Source: Paenibacillus sp. FSL R5-0623 (GTDB taxonomy: Bacteria > Bacillota > Bacilli > Paenibacillales > Paenibacillaceae). From it: 64,000 nt of DNA. Positions 53,745 to 63,032 of this stretch are shown here, piece after piece. The DNA lies in the NCBI RefSeq assembly GCF_037974265.1, contig NZ_CP150233.1:434001-498000 (forward strand). Reading direction: 5' to 3'. Numbering within the stretch: the first letter of the stretch is position 1; each line of letters starts with the position of its first letter. The translations under genes and the position numbers were made by a program. The notes under the pieces are model-generated. The model saw only the letters and a program-made list of their open reading frames with translations. It was not told where the DNA came from and did not search any database.

Positions 53745-53935
53745 ATATAAAATGAACTAATGACTGTTACACTTGCCACTTCGATGACAGAATAACCTTC
53801 CAATCGCTGTTATCCCCAGATTTTTTTGATTCCCTTTCTCTAAAGGGAAAATCCGGTGATAAAGGCGACCGCTTCGCTTTTTCACGTTATTTCTGTCCTC
53901 TCCGTCCTCGTGTAAATATTAAGTTCGTTTTATAT
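53745..53935. repeat. Palindromic repeat element, copy C, inside thiamine operon
   Basis: 191 bp bounded by ATATAAAATGAACT and AGTTCGTTTTATAT (one mismatch). Inside matches copy A closely (TTCGATGACAGAATAACCTT, CCAATCGCTGTTATCCCCAG). It lies between two co-oriented operon genes with only 8 bp to the end of the binding protein gene, so the mRNA must carry the hairpin. Confidence 0.85.
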
Positions 53936-53943
53936 GAGAAATT

Positions 53944-54984
53944 TTATTGGGGTAAAAAATCGTTTGTATATGCCTTGCTCACATCGATCTGTTCATCCAG
54001 CAATTTTTTGCTAAACATCCAGTCGGTGTAGTTCTGCCACACTTTCTGTTTTTGCTCACCCCAGCGCGGGGCGTCATCTGTGTACTTGGGACTAAGCCAC
54101 TTCTGGCTTGCCAGCACCAATTCCTTATCCAGATCCGGTACGGCCTTGATCAGAATGTTGGCTGCGTCTTCGGGATGATCAATCGCATATTGATACCCTT
54201 CGGAGGTGGCTTTCAGGAATGCTTTCACCAACTCAGGGTCGTTTTGGATCGTCTGCTCGTTTGTTACGAGGACAGGCGTGTAGTAATCCAATGCTTCTGA
54301 ATAATCCTTCACATATAACATGTCGATCGGTTCCCCGCGCAGTTCGGCTTCAATACCTGTCCAGGCGTAGAAAATCCACGCGAAATCAATGTCTCGTTTC
54401 ACTGCGGTGAAAAAGTCGGCGTCACCCATATTAATGTTTTTCACTTTGGATACATCGGCTCCGTCGCCTTCCATAATGGATTGCATCACGGCTTCTTCGA
54501 CTGGGGAACCCCAACCGCCATAGGTTTTACCTTCAAAATCTTTCGGTGACTTGATATTCCGATCCGCCGGAGCAGCGAAACCAGATGTATTATGCTGGAT
54601 AACTGCTGCGATGGAGACGAGTGGAACACCCTGTGTGCGGGCTTGAGTTACACTCTCCTGATAACTTACGCCAAAAGGCACTTCATTGGAGGCAACCATC
54701 GTATCTGCGCCACCGGCACCTGGTTGTACAATCTCCACGTTCAAGCCTTCGGCCTTGTAAAAACCTTGATCTACAGCTGCATACAGGCCTGTGTGATTCG
54801 TATTCGGTGTCCAGTCGAGCACCACTTTAATATCTTTCAGAGCGGCAGTGTCACCTTCGTTGCTGCTTTCCGTATTTGTGTTGCCGTTCTGCCCAGCTGG
54901 GGCAGCTTCTTTGCCACCACATGCGGCTACAGTCACCATAAGCACGCATAAGAGCAACAATCCCATCGTTTTACGCCATTTCAT
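53944..54984 (-). CDS. Thiamine-precursor binding lipoprotein, ThiY-like
   Basis: 346 residues from ATG 54984, behind AAGGAGAG; an in-frame ATG at 55023 has none. Lipobox VAAC. NMT1/THI5 fold: VVLDWTPNTNHTGLYAAVDQGFYKAEGL, GGADTMVASNEVPFGVSYQES, and FLKATSEGYQYAIDHPEDAAN. Binds hydroxymethylpyrimidine-type precursors (ThiY). First gene after the TPP riboswitch. Confidence 0.92.
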   Translation of the reverse strand: MKWRKTMGLLLLCVLMVTVAACGGKEAAPAGQNGNTNTESSNEGDTAALKDIKVVLDWTPNTNHTGLYAAVDQGFYKAEGLNVEIVQPGAGGADTMVASNEVPFGVSYQESVTQARTQGVPLVSIAAVIQHNTSGFAAPADRNIKSPKDFEGKTYGGWGSPVEEAVMQSIMEGDGADVSKVKNINMGDADFFTAVKRDIDFAWIFYAWTGIEAELRGEPIDMLYVKDYSEALDYYTPVLVTNEQTIQNDPELVKAFLKATSEGYQYAIDHPEDAANILIKAVPDLDKELVLASQKWLSPKYTDDAPRWGEQKQKVWQNYTDWMFSKKLLDEQIDVSKAYTNDFLPQ

Positions 54985-55134
54985 CTGTGGTTCTCTCCTT
55001 CGGTATGTCCGGCCGTTTGGCACGGGTACTCCTTGGCTTCATATCCAATCATCTTGCATAAATCGACAGATTTATACCAGTTGAGATCTGGATAACGTCA
55101 CTTTTTTTAGCTCTCTGGCTATATAAAAGAACAT

Positions 55135-55162
55135 TAAAAAAGCGTCCCGTATTCCGGGACGC
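55135..55162 (-). terminator. Riboswitch-controlled terminator
   Basis: Minus strand GCGTCCCG-GAATA-CGGGACGC followed by TTTTTTT. It lies between the TPP aptamer and the binding protein gene, so thiamine pyrophosphate would stop transcription here. Confidence 0.85.
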
Positions 55163-55221
55163 GTGCAGGCGTTAGAGAGGTGGCGTTCAGCCATAGGGCT
55201 GTGCCAATTCGATATACTCCG

Positions 55222-55312
55222 ATTCCTACGCTGGCATGATCCAGATCAGGTCTAAGGGTTAGTATCTTGGTGGGATACACTCTCAGCCGGCCAATTCCGA
55301 CTCCCCTGGGAA
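55222..55312 (-). promoter_or_regulatory. TPP riboswitch aptamer
   Basis: The minus strand has the conserved THI-box: CCAGGGGAGTCGG, CCGGCTGAGAGTG, ACCCTTAGACCTGATCTGG and ATCATGCCAGCGTAGGAA. All core contacts (CTGAGA, ACCTGATCTGGAT, GCCAGCG) are present. Represses the ThiY-MTH1187-ThiX-ThiZ operon when TPP is abundant. Confidence 0.96.
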
Positions 55313-55342
55313 ACTATGAAGTTACGGGCATTACTAGGTGTA

Positions 55343-55371
55343 ATTATAGGCCAGCGGGTGGAACGTGTCCA
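55343..55371 (-). promoter_or_regulatory. Promoter of the TPP riboswitch transcript
   Basis: On the minus strand TGGACA (plus 55366-55371), 17 bases, TATAAT (plus 55343-55348). The aptamer begins about 30 bases downstream. Confidence 0.8.
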
Positions 55372-55752
55372 GTCAGGAACTGGATGGGGACACGTATGAA
55401 TTAATCAAACAGGCCATTATACATGAGTATATCAGCCTGTTTAGATGTGTTATTTTCAATAATTATCGTTGCGAATCATATAAGTAAATCTGGCTGAGTG
55501 CAAAAGCATCGGATTTTGGGTCATAGCCTCAGTGCTGAGGATCTGGAAGGTTTCCAACAAAAACTTAGATCAATTCCGATGTTTGATATCTCGTCGCATA
55601 AGGGCTGCTTTCCCTATTTCAGCGATCAGCTTTTGATCGATTGACCTTGACCGGAGACGCTTGCTTCATTTAAACAACATAATTTAGATACAAAAGGAGA
55701 TAGTACTGCTATACAAATAATTACTTTTTACATAAAAATGGGGGCGTACTGA
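55372..55752. other. Intergenic region without recognised gene
   Basis: No coding sequence recognised. AAACAGGC (55407-55414) and GCCTGTTT (55435-55442) form a weak hairpin with a 20-base loop. AAAAATGGGGG just before 55753 is the ribosome site of the next gene. Confidence 0.4.
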
Positions 55753-57153
55753 ATGATCCTTAAAACTATATTCGCAATTATTCTTTCCTATTGTGTCTAC
55801 GTTTTTTTCACAGCTTACCTTTTATTTTTGGTTCCGTCTCCATCTACTATTGAAAATACGGGTATGCAAAAATTGTTAACAGCAGGAAGTACGACAGATC
55901 GCGTACTGCTCTTGGAGGACGGCTTTCAATCCGGTCAGGTGAGAATCCAGACCATTCGAGAGGCGAAAACAAGCATCGACCTGGCTTATTACTCCATCCA
56001 AAAAGGAAAAACATCTCAACTCTTTTTTGCTGCTTTATTCGATGCAGCTGATCGGGGTGTTCATGTTCGAATCATTTTAGACGGGATTTTTCACAACATG
56101 CGCGGAGAATTGCGTGATATTCCAGATGCCATTGCAGCTCACCCCAATGTGGAGTTAAGGTATTATGAACCACTCAACATAGTTATGCCATGGACATGGC
56201 ATAATCGTCTGCATGACAAGATCTTTCTTGTCGACAACACATATGGCATCATTGGCGGCCAAAATATTGGTGATAGATACATGGCATTGCAACCCCAAAA
56301 AGACTATGTATTCGATCGGGATGTCCTTGTTTACAATCCAAACCATAATACGAACAGCACAGTTGTTGAAATGAAAAAATATATAGATCGGTTATGGAAC
56401 CATCCATTCACCAAACCAGAAAAACATGTCAAACGTCAGCATCATGCAAAGGGGTTAAAAGAGCTGGTTCAGCTGGCTCAGTTATATAAAAAAGCTCAGG
56501 CTGAGAGCAATCCTTTTGTTAAAGTGTTGCCGAAGGAATGGGCGCAAGGGGCTCTTCGTTCCGACCACGTCGCTTTCATTCACAATCCAATCCAAAGGCT
56601 GTATAAAGACCCGACCATGTGGAGAGCATTTGTTCATTTCGCCAATCAAGCAAAGTCGAAGGTGTACCTTCAGACGCCATATGCCATTCCTACCAAGAAA
56701 ATGAAGAAAGCCGTACATCTGTCGATGAATCCAGAAGCAGAATGGGTCATGTTAACCAATTCAATCCAGCAGACCCCTAACCCTTTGGCTTTCGCGGGAT
56801 ACTTAAGCTCTAAGAAACGGTTGCTTGATACCAATCTAGCCATTTATGAATACCAAGGACCTTATTCCATACACGGCAAATCATTTGTCATGGATGATTA
56901 CCTCAGCATGGTTGGTTCGTATAATCTTGATCCCAGATCCGCCTTTCTAAATACCGAATCTGCTGTGGTCATTTATGGTTCTGCATTCGCCAACGAACTA
57001 ACAGAGGCTATGGATATCAAACGTGCACATAGTACACGTGCGAATAAAGGTGAGCATCCAGCAGAATCTGCGAATAAGAAAGGCTCTGGGTTCAAACGAA
57101 TAGCAATCACAGCTTTATCCAAACTGTCTTTTCTCTGGAGATTTCTGTTGTAG
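55753..57153 (+). CDS. Phospholipase D / cardiolipin synthase-like protein
   Basis: 466 residues. N-terminal membrane helix (about 4-27), then two HKD domains: HDKIFLVD followed by GGQNIGDRY (about residues 155-175), and HGKSFVMDD followed by GSYNLDPRSA (near 375). Both HxK(x)4D motifs are intact, so phosphatidyl transfer or phosphodiesterase activity is likely at the membrane. Longer middle region than typical Cls. C-terminal basic helix. Confidence 0.9.
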   Translation: MILKTIFAIILSYCVYVFFTAYLLFLVPSPSTIENTGMQKLLTAGSTTDRVLLLEDGFQSGQVRIQTIREAKTSIDLAYYSIQKGKTSQLFFAALFDAADRGVHVRIILDGIFHNMRGELRDIPDAIAAHPNVELRYYEPLNIVMPWTWHNRLHDKIFLVDNTYGIIGGQNIGDRYMALQPQKDYVFDRDVLVYNPNHNTNSTVVEMKKYIDRLWNHPFTKPEKHVKRQHHAKGLKELVQLAQLYKKAQAESNPFVKVLPKEWAQGALRSDHVAFIHNPIQRLYKDPTMWRAFVHFANQAKSKVYLQTPYAIPTKKMKKAVHLSMNPEAEWVMLTNSIQQTPNPLAFAGYLSSKKRLLDTNLAIYEYQGPYSIHGKSFVMDDYLSMVGSYNLDPRSAFLNTESAVVIYGSAFANELTEAMDIKRAHSTRANKGEHPAESANKKGSGFKRIAITALSKLSFLWRFLL

Positions 57154-57281
57154 GAAAGAACCAGCTAATAGATATAGCTACTTTCACAAATTTTAATTTG
57201 GATAAATCATAACTGTTCACAGAATGTTCACTTATGTGGAGGGCTTCCTCATCTCTATAATTACGAAGGTAAACAGAGAGG

Positions 57282-57791
57282 ATGAGAGAATTGCCAACAA
57301 GCAAGAAGGAACAAATTATTCTCGGATTAATGATGTGTACAGGAATGGTTGTCGTCATGATGACATTCAATTTATGGCACAGTGGGTTACTCGGTAAGAT
57401 GTCCCCGCTTGAGATACTGCTTCAATTCATATTATGTTTTGTCATCGCGTTTGTGGTAGAGTCCTTCATTGTCGGACCTGTGGCGAGAAAGATTGCCTTT
57501 TCCTTGCCCTTTGACAAGTCCAACAAGATTTTGGGTGTGCTCGCCATGTCATTTTTTATGGTGATTGGCATGGTTCTGATCATGTCCTTGTATGGGATGG
57601 TTTCAGCATATCTTGCTGATCAATTAAGTGGGTCATCCGTACTCCGTACGTATCTCCATACCATTGCTCGTAACTTCAGCCTTGCGCTTCCATATCAATT
57701 GATCATTTTGGGACCCCTCGTCCGATATGTATTTGGTAAATTCATCAAAGGCAATGGCCCTGTAGTGCCTGTCGTTAACAAAAGTATGTGA
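57282..57791 (+). CDS. DUF2798 family membrane protein
   Basis: 169 residues from the ATG at 57282, with AGAGAGGATG upstream. Four membrane helices in two similar halves; DUF2798 landmarks QFILCFVIAFVVESFIVGPVARKIA and PYQLIILGPLVRYVFGKFIKG. Function unknown. Confidence 0.85.
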   Translation: MRELPTSKKEQIILGLMMCTGMVVVMMTFNLWHSGLLGKMSPLEILLQFILCFVIAFVVESFIVGPVARKIAFSLPFDKSNKILGVLAMSFFMVIGMVLIMSLYGMVSAYLADQLSGSSVLRTYLHTIARNFSLALPYQLIILGPLVRYVFGKFIKGNGPVVPVVNKSM

Positions 57792-57910
57792 TTCAGATGG
57801 GCCTAAAGTATTTCCTGGGCAATCTTGTGCAAATGAATAGATCGTATTCTCACCTGTAATGAAAGGTGATCTGAGGCAAAGATAGGCTACCTTCCACCAC
57901 AATTACAGCG

Positions 57911-58105
57911 CTAACGAATCGAGAACATCTTATTAGGCCAGTTTTTAGGGAATAAAAAATCTAACGAATCTCTGCGGCGTTATTATGCAAAAAACCTCCA
58001 ACGGACCTTGGATTTGAGATAATTATCTATAATAACGTCTCTAGGATTTCGTTAGATTTCAAATATCCTAAAATGCAGATAAATAACGTGTGCTAGGTTC
58101 TTTAT
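57911..58105. repeat. Cluster of four CTAACGAATC...GTTATT units
   Basis: Direct units at 57911-57934 (GAGAACATCTTATT end) and 57961-57984 (TCTGCGGCGTTATT end), then inverted ones at 58031-58055 (AATAACGTCTCTAGGATTTCGTTAG) and 58083-58105 (diverged). The opposed order allows a long imperfect hairpin. Confidence 0.75.
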
Positions 58106-58121
58106 ACAAAGTAACGCTACA

Positions 58122-58160
58122 AAAAAATGTCCACCGTCAGGTTATGGCGGTGGACATCTC
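58122..58160 (-). terminator. Terminator of MFS transporter gene
   Basis: Minus strand ATGTCCACCG and CGGTGGACAT stem followed by TTTTTTT. Confidence 0.85.
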
Positions 58161-58212
58161 AATCTCTTTAATAGGTATTTCTAATCCTCAGGACTGGATC
58201 GACACATAACTG

Positions 58213-59448
58213 TTAAGTCGCAGAATTCGCTATATGTTTGTTCTGCCATTGATACGTGATTACGCTAATGACAAGCAGGCCAACTGCAAAGATCGCAAGC
58301 ATCCATGCAGACTGATTAACCGCCAGATGATCAAGACTCCATCCCGTAGTCAAAGGCAGAATGGCACCGCCAACTCCACCGGAGGCAATCAAAATGCTGG
58401 GTGTGGATTCTTCTGTTCCGGGCAGCAGTTTACTGGCGAAGACAAGGGCGATGGAGAAAATGCCTGACATCGCAAGTCCAAGCAGCAAGATGATGAGAAA
58501 CGCAGACCAGATTTGGTTTGTAAATGGAAATACCATTAATAAGAGAACAGAAGCAAGACAACTGTACAGGACATAGACTCGGTATTGAAATTTCTCTGCG
58601 ATATACCCGGCGAAGAGTCGTCCGACAGACATGGCAATCCAGAAACAGGTGACACTAAGTGCTGCTCCGGCTTCCTTCATGTTCATTTTCTCAATCAGAA
58701 TCGCTGGCATGAAGTTTGCAAGACTCATCTCTGTGCCAACATATAGGAAAAAGAACAGGACGAATAATACCAGAAGAGTCCTGTTACGGCCACGATAGGT
58801 TGGACTGGATGTACTTGCAGATGCGGGATGCATCTCACCCGATGTCCCAGCAGTGTGGGCATGTACTGAACCGTTATTAGAACTACGTCGCTCCAGAAAC
58901 TTATCGAGCTCACCAAATGATCCTTTTGCCCAGAAAACAAAGGTCAGCGCTGCGCAGATCGCAACAACAAGAAAGGAAAGGCGCCAGTATCCGGCAGCAA
59001 TCAGACCGCTGGCAATGAGCGGCATGACCATCGCCCCGATCCCGAATAACACTTCAAGTCGACTCATGGCAACGGCTGTATTGTCTTTGATTGCAGCGAT
59101 GATAATGGTTCCAATAACAGCTTCAACCATTCCGAATCCAAAGCCGGCTGCGGGTGCGATGACGAACATCCAGCCCCATGGGGGCAGCAGCATGTAGGCT
59201 AATTCTGCAATACAGAGCAGTGCTGTGGCGATTAACAGGCCTCCCCGTTTACCAAAGCGTCTGTTCAGCCATGGAGATAACAATACACCACCCAGGAATC
59301 CGGCAAATTGAGCGAAGATCAGCGTTCCGCCTTGGCTATAATCTTTGCCATAATGTTCAAGTGCAACCGGCAGAATGGAACCGAGCACAACGTGGGCAAG
59401 TCCAATTAGGAAATAGGACAGACATCCGATCCAAAGTAATTTTTTCAT
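58213..59448 (-). CDS. MFS transporter
   Basis: 411 residues, twelve membrane helices in two halves joined by a Ser/His-rich loop (about 185-225). MFS motif A-like LNRRFGKRGG after helix 2 and YIAEKFQYR in the second half. Resembles FucP-like sugar permeases and YfkF-like efflux proteins; substrate unknown. Single gene with its own terminator. Confidence 0.9.
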   Translation of the reverse strand: MKKLLWIGCLSYFLIGLAHVVLGSILPVALEHYGKDYSQGGTLIFAQFAGFLGGVLLSPWLNRRFGKRGGLLIATALLCIAELAYMLLPPWGWMFVIAPAAGFGFGMVEAVIGTIIIAAIKDNTAVAMSRLEVLFGIGAMVMPLIASGLIAAGYWRLSFLVVAICAALTFVFWAKGSFGELDKFLERRSSNNGSVHAHTAGTSGEMHPASASTSSPTYRGRNRTLLVLFVLFFFLYVGTEMSLANFMPAILIEKMNMKEAGAALSVTCFWIAMSVGRLFAGYIAEKFQYRVYVLYSCLASVLLLMVFPFTNQIWSAFLIILLLGLAMSGIFSIALVFASKLLPGTEESTPSILIASGGVGGAILPLTTGWSLDHLAVNQSAWMLAIFAVGLLVISVITYQWQNKHIANSAT

Positions 59449-59579
59449 AAAGAACTCCTTCTACTTATATACATAAAATGAGGATCACAATAAAGCGCAA
59501 TCTTGAAGACAAAGTCTATCATAACAGGACATGTTAAGTTGTGCCATGAATTCCTGATCGATACAGAAAGTTGCAATTA

Positions 59580-59815
59580 GGTCCGGCGTTCGTATATACT
59601 GAGACCAACAATTACAGATCGGACCATGCCGTTGAAGAGCATCCAACTCGGAGGCGTTTTCGCCAGGGGAGCGGTATTTCCCCAAGTTAACCGGAACCGC
59701 CCGTTATCGCGGACCAAGAGGCTGGAAGCAGGATATCCTGATTCAGCAAGTTGGGTGGCACCGCGAGCAGAGCGCTCCTCGTCCCAAGGGATGAGGGCGC
59801 TCTTTGTATTTTTAC
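59580..59815 (+). promoter_or_regulatory. T-box riboswitch leader of serS
   Basis: GGTCCGGCG (from 59581) can pair with CGCGGACC (59708-59715) as the base of stem I. The T-box proper, AAGTTGGGTGGCACCGCG, is at 59748-59765, followed by the terminator stem AGAGCGCTCCTCGTCCC/GGGATGAGGGCGCTCT and a T-run. Uncharged tRNA-Ser should favour antitermination. I could not fix the specifier codon. Confidence 0.9.
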
Positions 59816-59835
59816 AGCCAAAGGAGACGGTGACC

Positions 59836-61134
59836 ATGTTGGAAATGAAATGGATTCGGGCACATGCAGAAGAGGTTCAGGCCGCAGCAGACGGGAAAAA
59901 AATCAAGATCAACATTCGCACATTGTTAGAGCGGGATGAAGAACGTAGAGCACTTTTGCAGGAATCGGAAGAAGGACGCAGGTTGCGCAATACGTTATCT
60001 ACTGATATTGGCAGGCTAATGCAAGCGGGGAATCGGGAACAGGCTGAGGGCTTGCGGGTTCAGGTAAAACAGATCAATGAACAGTTGGAACAGGTGGAGG
60101 CGAAGCTTGCCCCTGTGCAGGAGGAAGTAACCAAGCTGCAATGGCTGGTACCCAATATCGTATCACCGGATACCCCTAATGGCTCGTCGGACGCAGACAA
60201 TTTAGAGCTGCGACGTGTGGGAGAGGTACCAACGTTCGAGTATAACACCAAAGATCACGTAGAACTTGGGGAGTTGCATGATCTCATCGATATTCCCCGT
60301 GGAGTTAAGATTGGCGGTACGCGAAGTTATGTATTAAAAGGTGCTGGCCTGTTATTACATCGGGCAGTACAGCAACTTGCGCTTGATCTGCTGCTGAAGC
60401 ACGGGTTTACACCGATGGAAGTACCACTGATGGTCAGGGAGGATGCACTGGTGAACACCGGATTCTTCCCAACGGGTCGAGATCAGGTCTATGAACTCCA
60501 AGGGGAGAACAAGTGGCTGGTGGGCACTTCTGAAGTGCCGCTTGTTTCGTATTATGCGGATGAGATTGTTGATGTTCAAGAGCCTGTGAAGCTGGCCGCG
60601 GTATCGACGTGTTTCCGCAGTGAGGTTGGCTCCGGCGGACGTGATGTACGCGGATTGTATCGTGTGCACCAATTTGCCAAAGTTGAGCAGGTCATTCTCT
60701 GTGCCCCTGATGCGGAAGAATCGGAACGCATGCTGCAAGAGATTACGGGACACGCCGAAGAATTGCTGCAATTACTGGAACTTCCTTATCGTGTTGTCGC
60801 TGTATGTACCGGAGATATGTCGCAGAAAACGTACAAACAGTATGACATCGAGACCTGGATGCCGAGTCGCGGTGCATATGGAGAAACACATTCGTCGTCG
60901 AATTTGCATGATTTTCAGGCTCGCCGTTCGAATATTCGTTGCCTCGATGCCGAAGGCAAGTTGGCCTATTGTCACACGCTAAATAATACGGCGGTGGCAT
61001 CGCCGCGTATCCTGATTCCGTTGCTTGAGAATCATCAGCAGGAGGATGGAAGCATTCACATTCCGGCAGCCCTGCGGCCCTATATGGGCGGGGCCGAGAG
61101 CTTGATTTTGCCAGAGCAGGATGAAGTGAATTAG
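59836..61134 (+). CDS. serS: Seryl-tRNA synthetase
   Basis: 432 residues from ATG 59836 behind AAAGGAGACGG; in-frame codons further upstream belong to the T-box leader. N-terminal coiled-coil arm (about 30-110), class II motif 2 (FRSEVGSGGRDVRGLYRVHQF) and motif 3 region (AVASPRILIPLLENHQ), and the serine/ATP pocket GTSEVPL. Sequence is somewhat diverged from the usual motif 2 (FRSEAGSAGRDTRG), so it may be a second, T-box-controlled copy; this needs the rest of the genome. Confidence 0.95.
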   Translation: MLEMKWIRAHAEEVQAAADGKKIKINIRTLLERDEERRALLQESEEGRRLRNTLSTDIGRLMQAGNREQAEGLRVQVKQINEQLEQVEAKLAPVQEEVTKLQWLVPNIVSPDTPNGSSDADNLELRRVGEVPTFEYNTKDHVELGELHDLIDIPRGVKIGGTRSYVLKGAGLLLHRAVQQLALDLLLKHGFTPMEVPLMVREDALVNTGFFPTGRDQVYELQGENKWLVGTSEVPLVSYYADEIVDVQEPVKLAAVSTCFRSEVGSGGRDVRGLYRVHQFAKVEQVILCAPDAEESERMLQEITGHAEELLQLLELPYRVVAVCTGDMSQKTYKQYDIETWMPSRGAYGETHSSSNLHDFQARRSNIRCLDAEGKLAYCHTLNNTAVASPRILIPLLENHQQEDGSIHIPAALRPYMGGAESLILPEQDEVN

Positions 61135-61162
61135 AGAGGTTAGGTAACGCTTTAGGAAGTAG

Positions 61163-61215
61163 AAAAGGGGATGTTCCACACGTCATGTTGCATGTGACGA
61201 TGGACATCCCCTTTT
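61163..61215 (+). terminator. Terminator after serS
   Basis: AAAAGGGGATGT and ACATCCCCTTTT arms with inner CGTCATG/CATGTGACG pairs; ends in TTTT. Confidence 0.85.
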
Positions 61216-61363
61216 AAACGGTAACACTATTTAAAGAACCGATCTCCTAATATTTTGTGCTGAATTTAACTGATCTGGTTAGTGCTTGGACCTAAGATTT
61301 AGCTTACTTTCTTTGATTAAAATTTCTTCGTTTATGTAAGTAAATAAAATTATTTCTTAAATG

Positions 61364-61567
61364 TTAACGCAGCTTCCATTCACGCTCGTTAATGATTTCA
61401 ATTTGTCCAGATTCAAGGGCTTTTTTGAAACGATTGCGGGCTGTTTTCATCAATAGAACCATTTCGTCTTCAGGACGAATCTTGGTGGATGTCGAAGTGA
61501 CGATAGCTTTCATACGTTTACGGTTATTTTTAGGTGAAACCATATCAAGCAAATTCTTTTCGATCAT
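61364..61567 (-). CDS. Small basic hypothetical protein, 67 aa
   Basis: 67 residues, ATG behind GGGGTGGGAT. Lys/Arg-rich, helical C-terminus (DEMVLLMKTARNRFKKALES, then INEREWKLR). No family recognised; size and charge would fit a nucleic acid binder. It is divergent from the Ig-like protein gene. Confidence 0.6.
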   Translation of the reverse strand: MIEKNLLDMVSPKNNRKRMKAIVTSTSTKIRPEDEMVLLMKTARNRFKKALESGQIEIINEREWKLR

Positions 61568-61746
61568 ACATATCCCACCCCATTTTTTAGGTTTATTAAA
61601 ACAGTATTACGCGACCTTCCCATATTATACAATGAAAATCATGAATTGTTCCAAGACTCCCACTTATGTTATTCAACTTTATGCAATTCGTATCCGATAT
61701 AATATAATAGAAGTAAAATATTGGATTATGGGAGTTGGAAATTAAA

Positions 61747-62853
61747 ATGAATAGAATCAAACTGGCGCTTCGAGGCACACTTGCTCTAATGATTGCATTG
61801 ACCGTACTGGTCCCTTCGTTGGCTTTGGCGGCTACCGGAGATGTGACATCGATTGAAATAACCAATAGCAGCCCGCAGAAAATGAGTGTCTCCGAAACAG
61901 CTGCACTTCAGGTGATGGCAACGGTTGAAGGTTTTGATAACAAGCAGGATGTTACCCAAGGCGTGACTTGGTCTACCAGTAATGCAGCAGTCGCGACGAT
62001 GGTGAAAGGCAAAGTCAAGGCTGTGGCCGCGGGCGAAGCAACGATTTTTGCAGAAGTAGACGGGGCTAAAGCCCAGTTGGTTGTCCAAGTGCAGGAGAAG
62101 ATCAAAAGCATCAAAGCTTCACCGAAATCCTACAGTTTTGTTAAAGGCAGTGAAAGCACTCTTCCGAAAGTAAGTATTACACGTGCGAATGGTAAGGAAG
62201 AGGATGTGACGTCTGAGATTGTGTGGTCCGTATCCACTTCTTCGGCTGTCCTGGAAAACGGTAAAATCAAAGGCGTTACGCCCGGCAGAGTATTGCTGCA
62301 AGGCAAGTATGGATCAACGATTGTGAAAGTTCCCGTTGCTGTGACGGATGAGATTACTAAAGTCGAGGTTACCCCTGCAACTATGCAGCTGAATATCAAG
62401 AAGTCCAAAGCGTTGAAGGTTATCGGCACCTACGCAAACGGTAAAACGATCAACCTTTCGAAACAAGTGATATGGACCTCTTCCAATACAAATGTAGCTA
62501 TCGTGAAAAATGGAGCCGTCAAGACACTGACAGAAGGACAAGCGACCTTGACAGGAACTTATCAAAATCAGACAATAAAGGCAGAGGTTACCGTTGTACC
62601 TTTGCTCAAAAAGCTGATTACTGGCCAGAAAAAACTGGTTTTGTCCCCACAGGGAAGCACAACGCTGAGTGTGATGGCCCAGTATGATACGGGTAAAACC
62701 ACTGTTGTGACGAACAGCGCGGTGTGGAGCAGCACAAAGCCGGGCGTAGCGACAGTAACAAATGGCAAAATCGTGGCTGTAGGCAAAGGGAAAACGTCCA
62801 TCACGGCCAAGTGGGGCAACAAAAAAGTGACGATCCCTGTGACGGTAAAATAA
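61747..62853 (+). CDS. Secreted protein with four Ig-like (BIG2) repeats
   Basis: 368 residues from ATG 61747. Signal peptide ending ALAA near 30. Four repeats of about 85 residues, each with a strand like VTWSTSNAAVATMVKGKVKA or VIWTSSNTNVAIVKNGAVK and ending G-x-A-T-x-G/I; this is the bacterial Ig-like 2 fold. No anchor or enzyme domain, so a free or wall-associated surface protein. Confidence 0.88.
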   Translation: MNRIKLALRGTLALMIALTVLVPSLALAATGDVTSIEITNSSPQKMSVSETAALQVMATVEGFDNKQDVTQGVTWSTSNAAVATMVKGKVKAVAAGEATIFAEVDGAKAQLVVQVQEKIKSIKASPKSYSFVKGSESTLPKVSITRANGKEEDVTSEIVWSVSTSSAVLENGKIKGVTPGRVLLQGKYGSTIVKVPVAVTDEITKVEVTPATMQLNIKKSKALKVIGTYANGKTINLSKQVIWTSSNTNVAIVKNGAVKTLTEGQATLTGTYQNQTIKAEVTVVPLLKKLITGQKKLVLSPQGSTTLSVMAQYDTGKTTVVTNSAVWSSTKPGVATVTNGKIVAVGKGKTSITAKWGNKKVTIPVTVK

Positions 62854-62940
62854 ATCTTCATATAATGAAGCATCTTGCATGAATCAAAAATTAGTTTCAG
62901 CACATGACATCGTTAAAATCATCAATGTAACAGACAACTA

Positions 62941-62966
62941 GGGGCGTAGACATACGCTCCTTTTTT
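62941..62966 (+). terminator. Terminator after Ig-like protein gene
   Basis: GGGGCGT-AGACAT-ACGCTCC stem followed by TTTTTT. Confidence 0.8.
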
Positions 62967-63032
62967 GGATATATAGAAATATGTATCTGAAATGCCTTCT
63001 GCTTGAACAACAATATAACAGGATCGGATGGG

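Larger units (their letters stand above)
57792..58212. other. Intergenic region with repeat cluster and terminator
   Basis: Between DUF2798 gene (plus) and MFS gene (minus). It holds four CTAACGAATC-family units (57911-58105) and the terminator of the MFS gene. No gene seen. Confidence 0.6.

Noticed and set aside
59626..59835. Upstream extension of the seryl-tRNA synthetase reading frame
   Set aside because: It is the T-box leader translated by chance; the strong ribosome site and usual N-terminus place the start at 59836.
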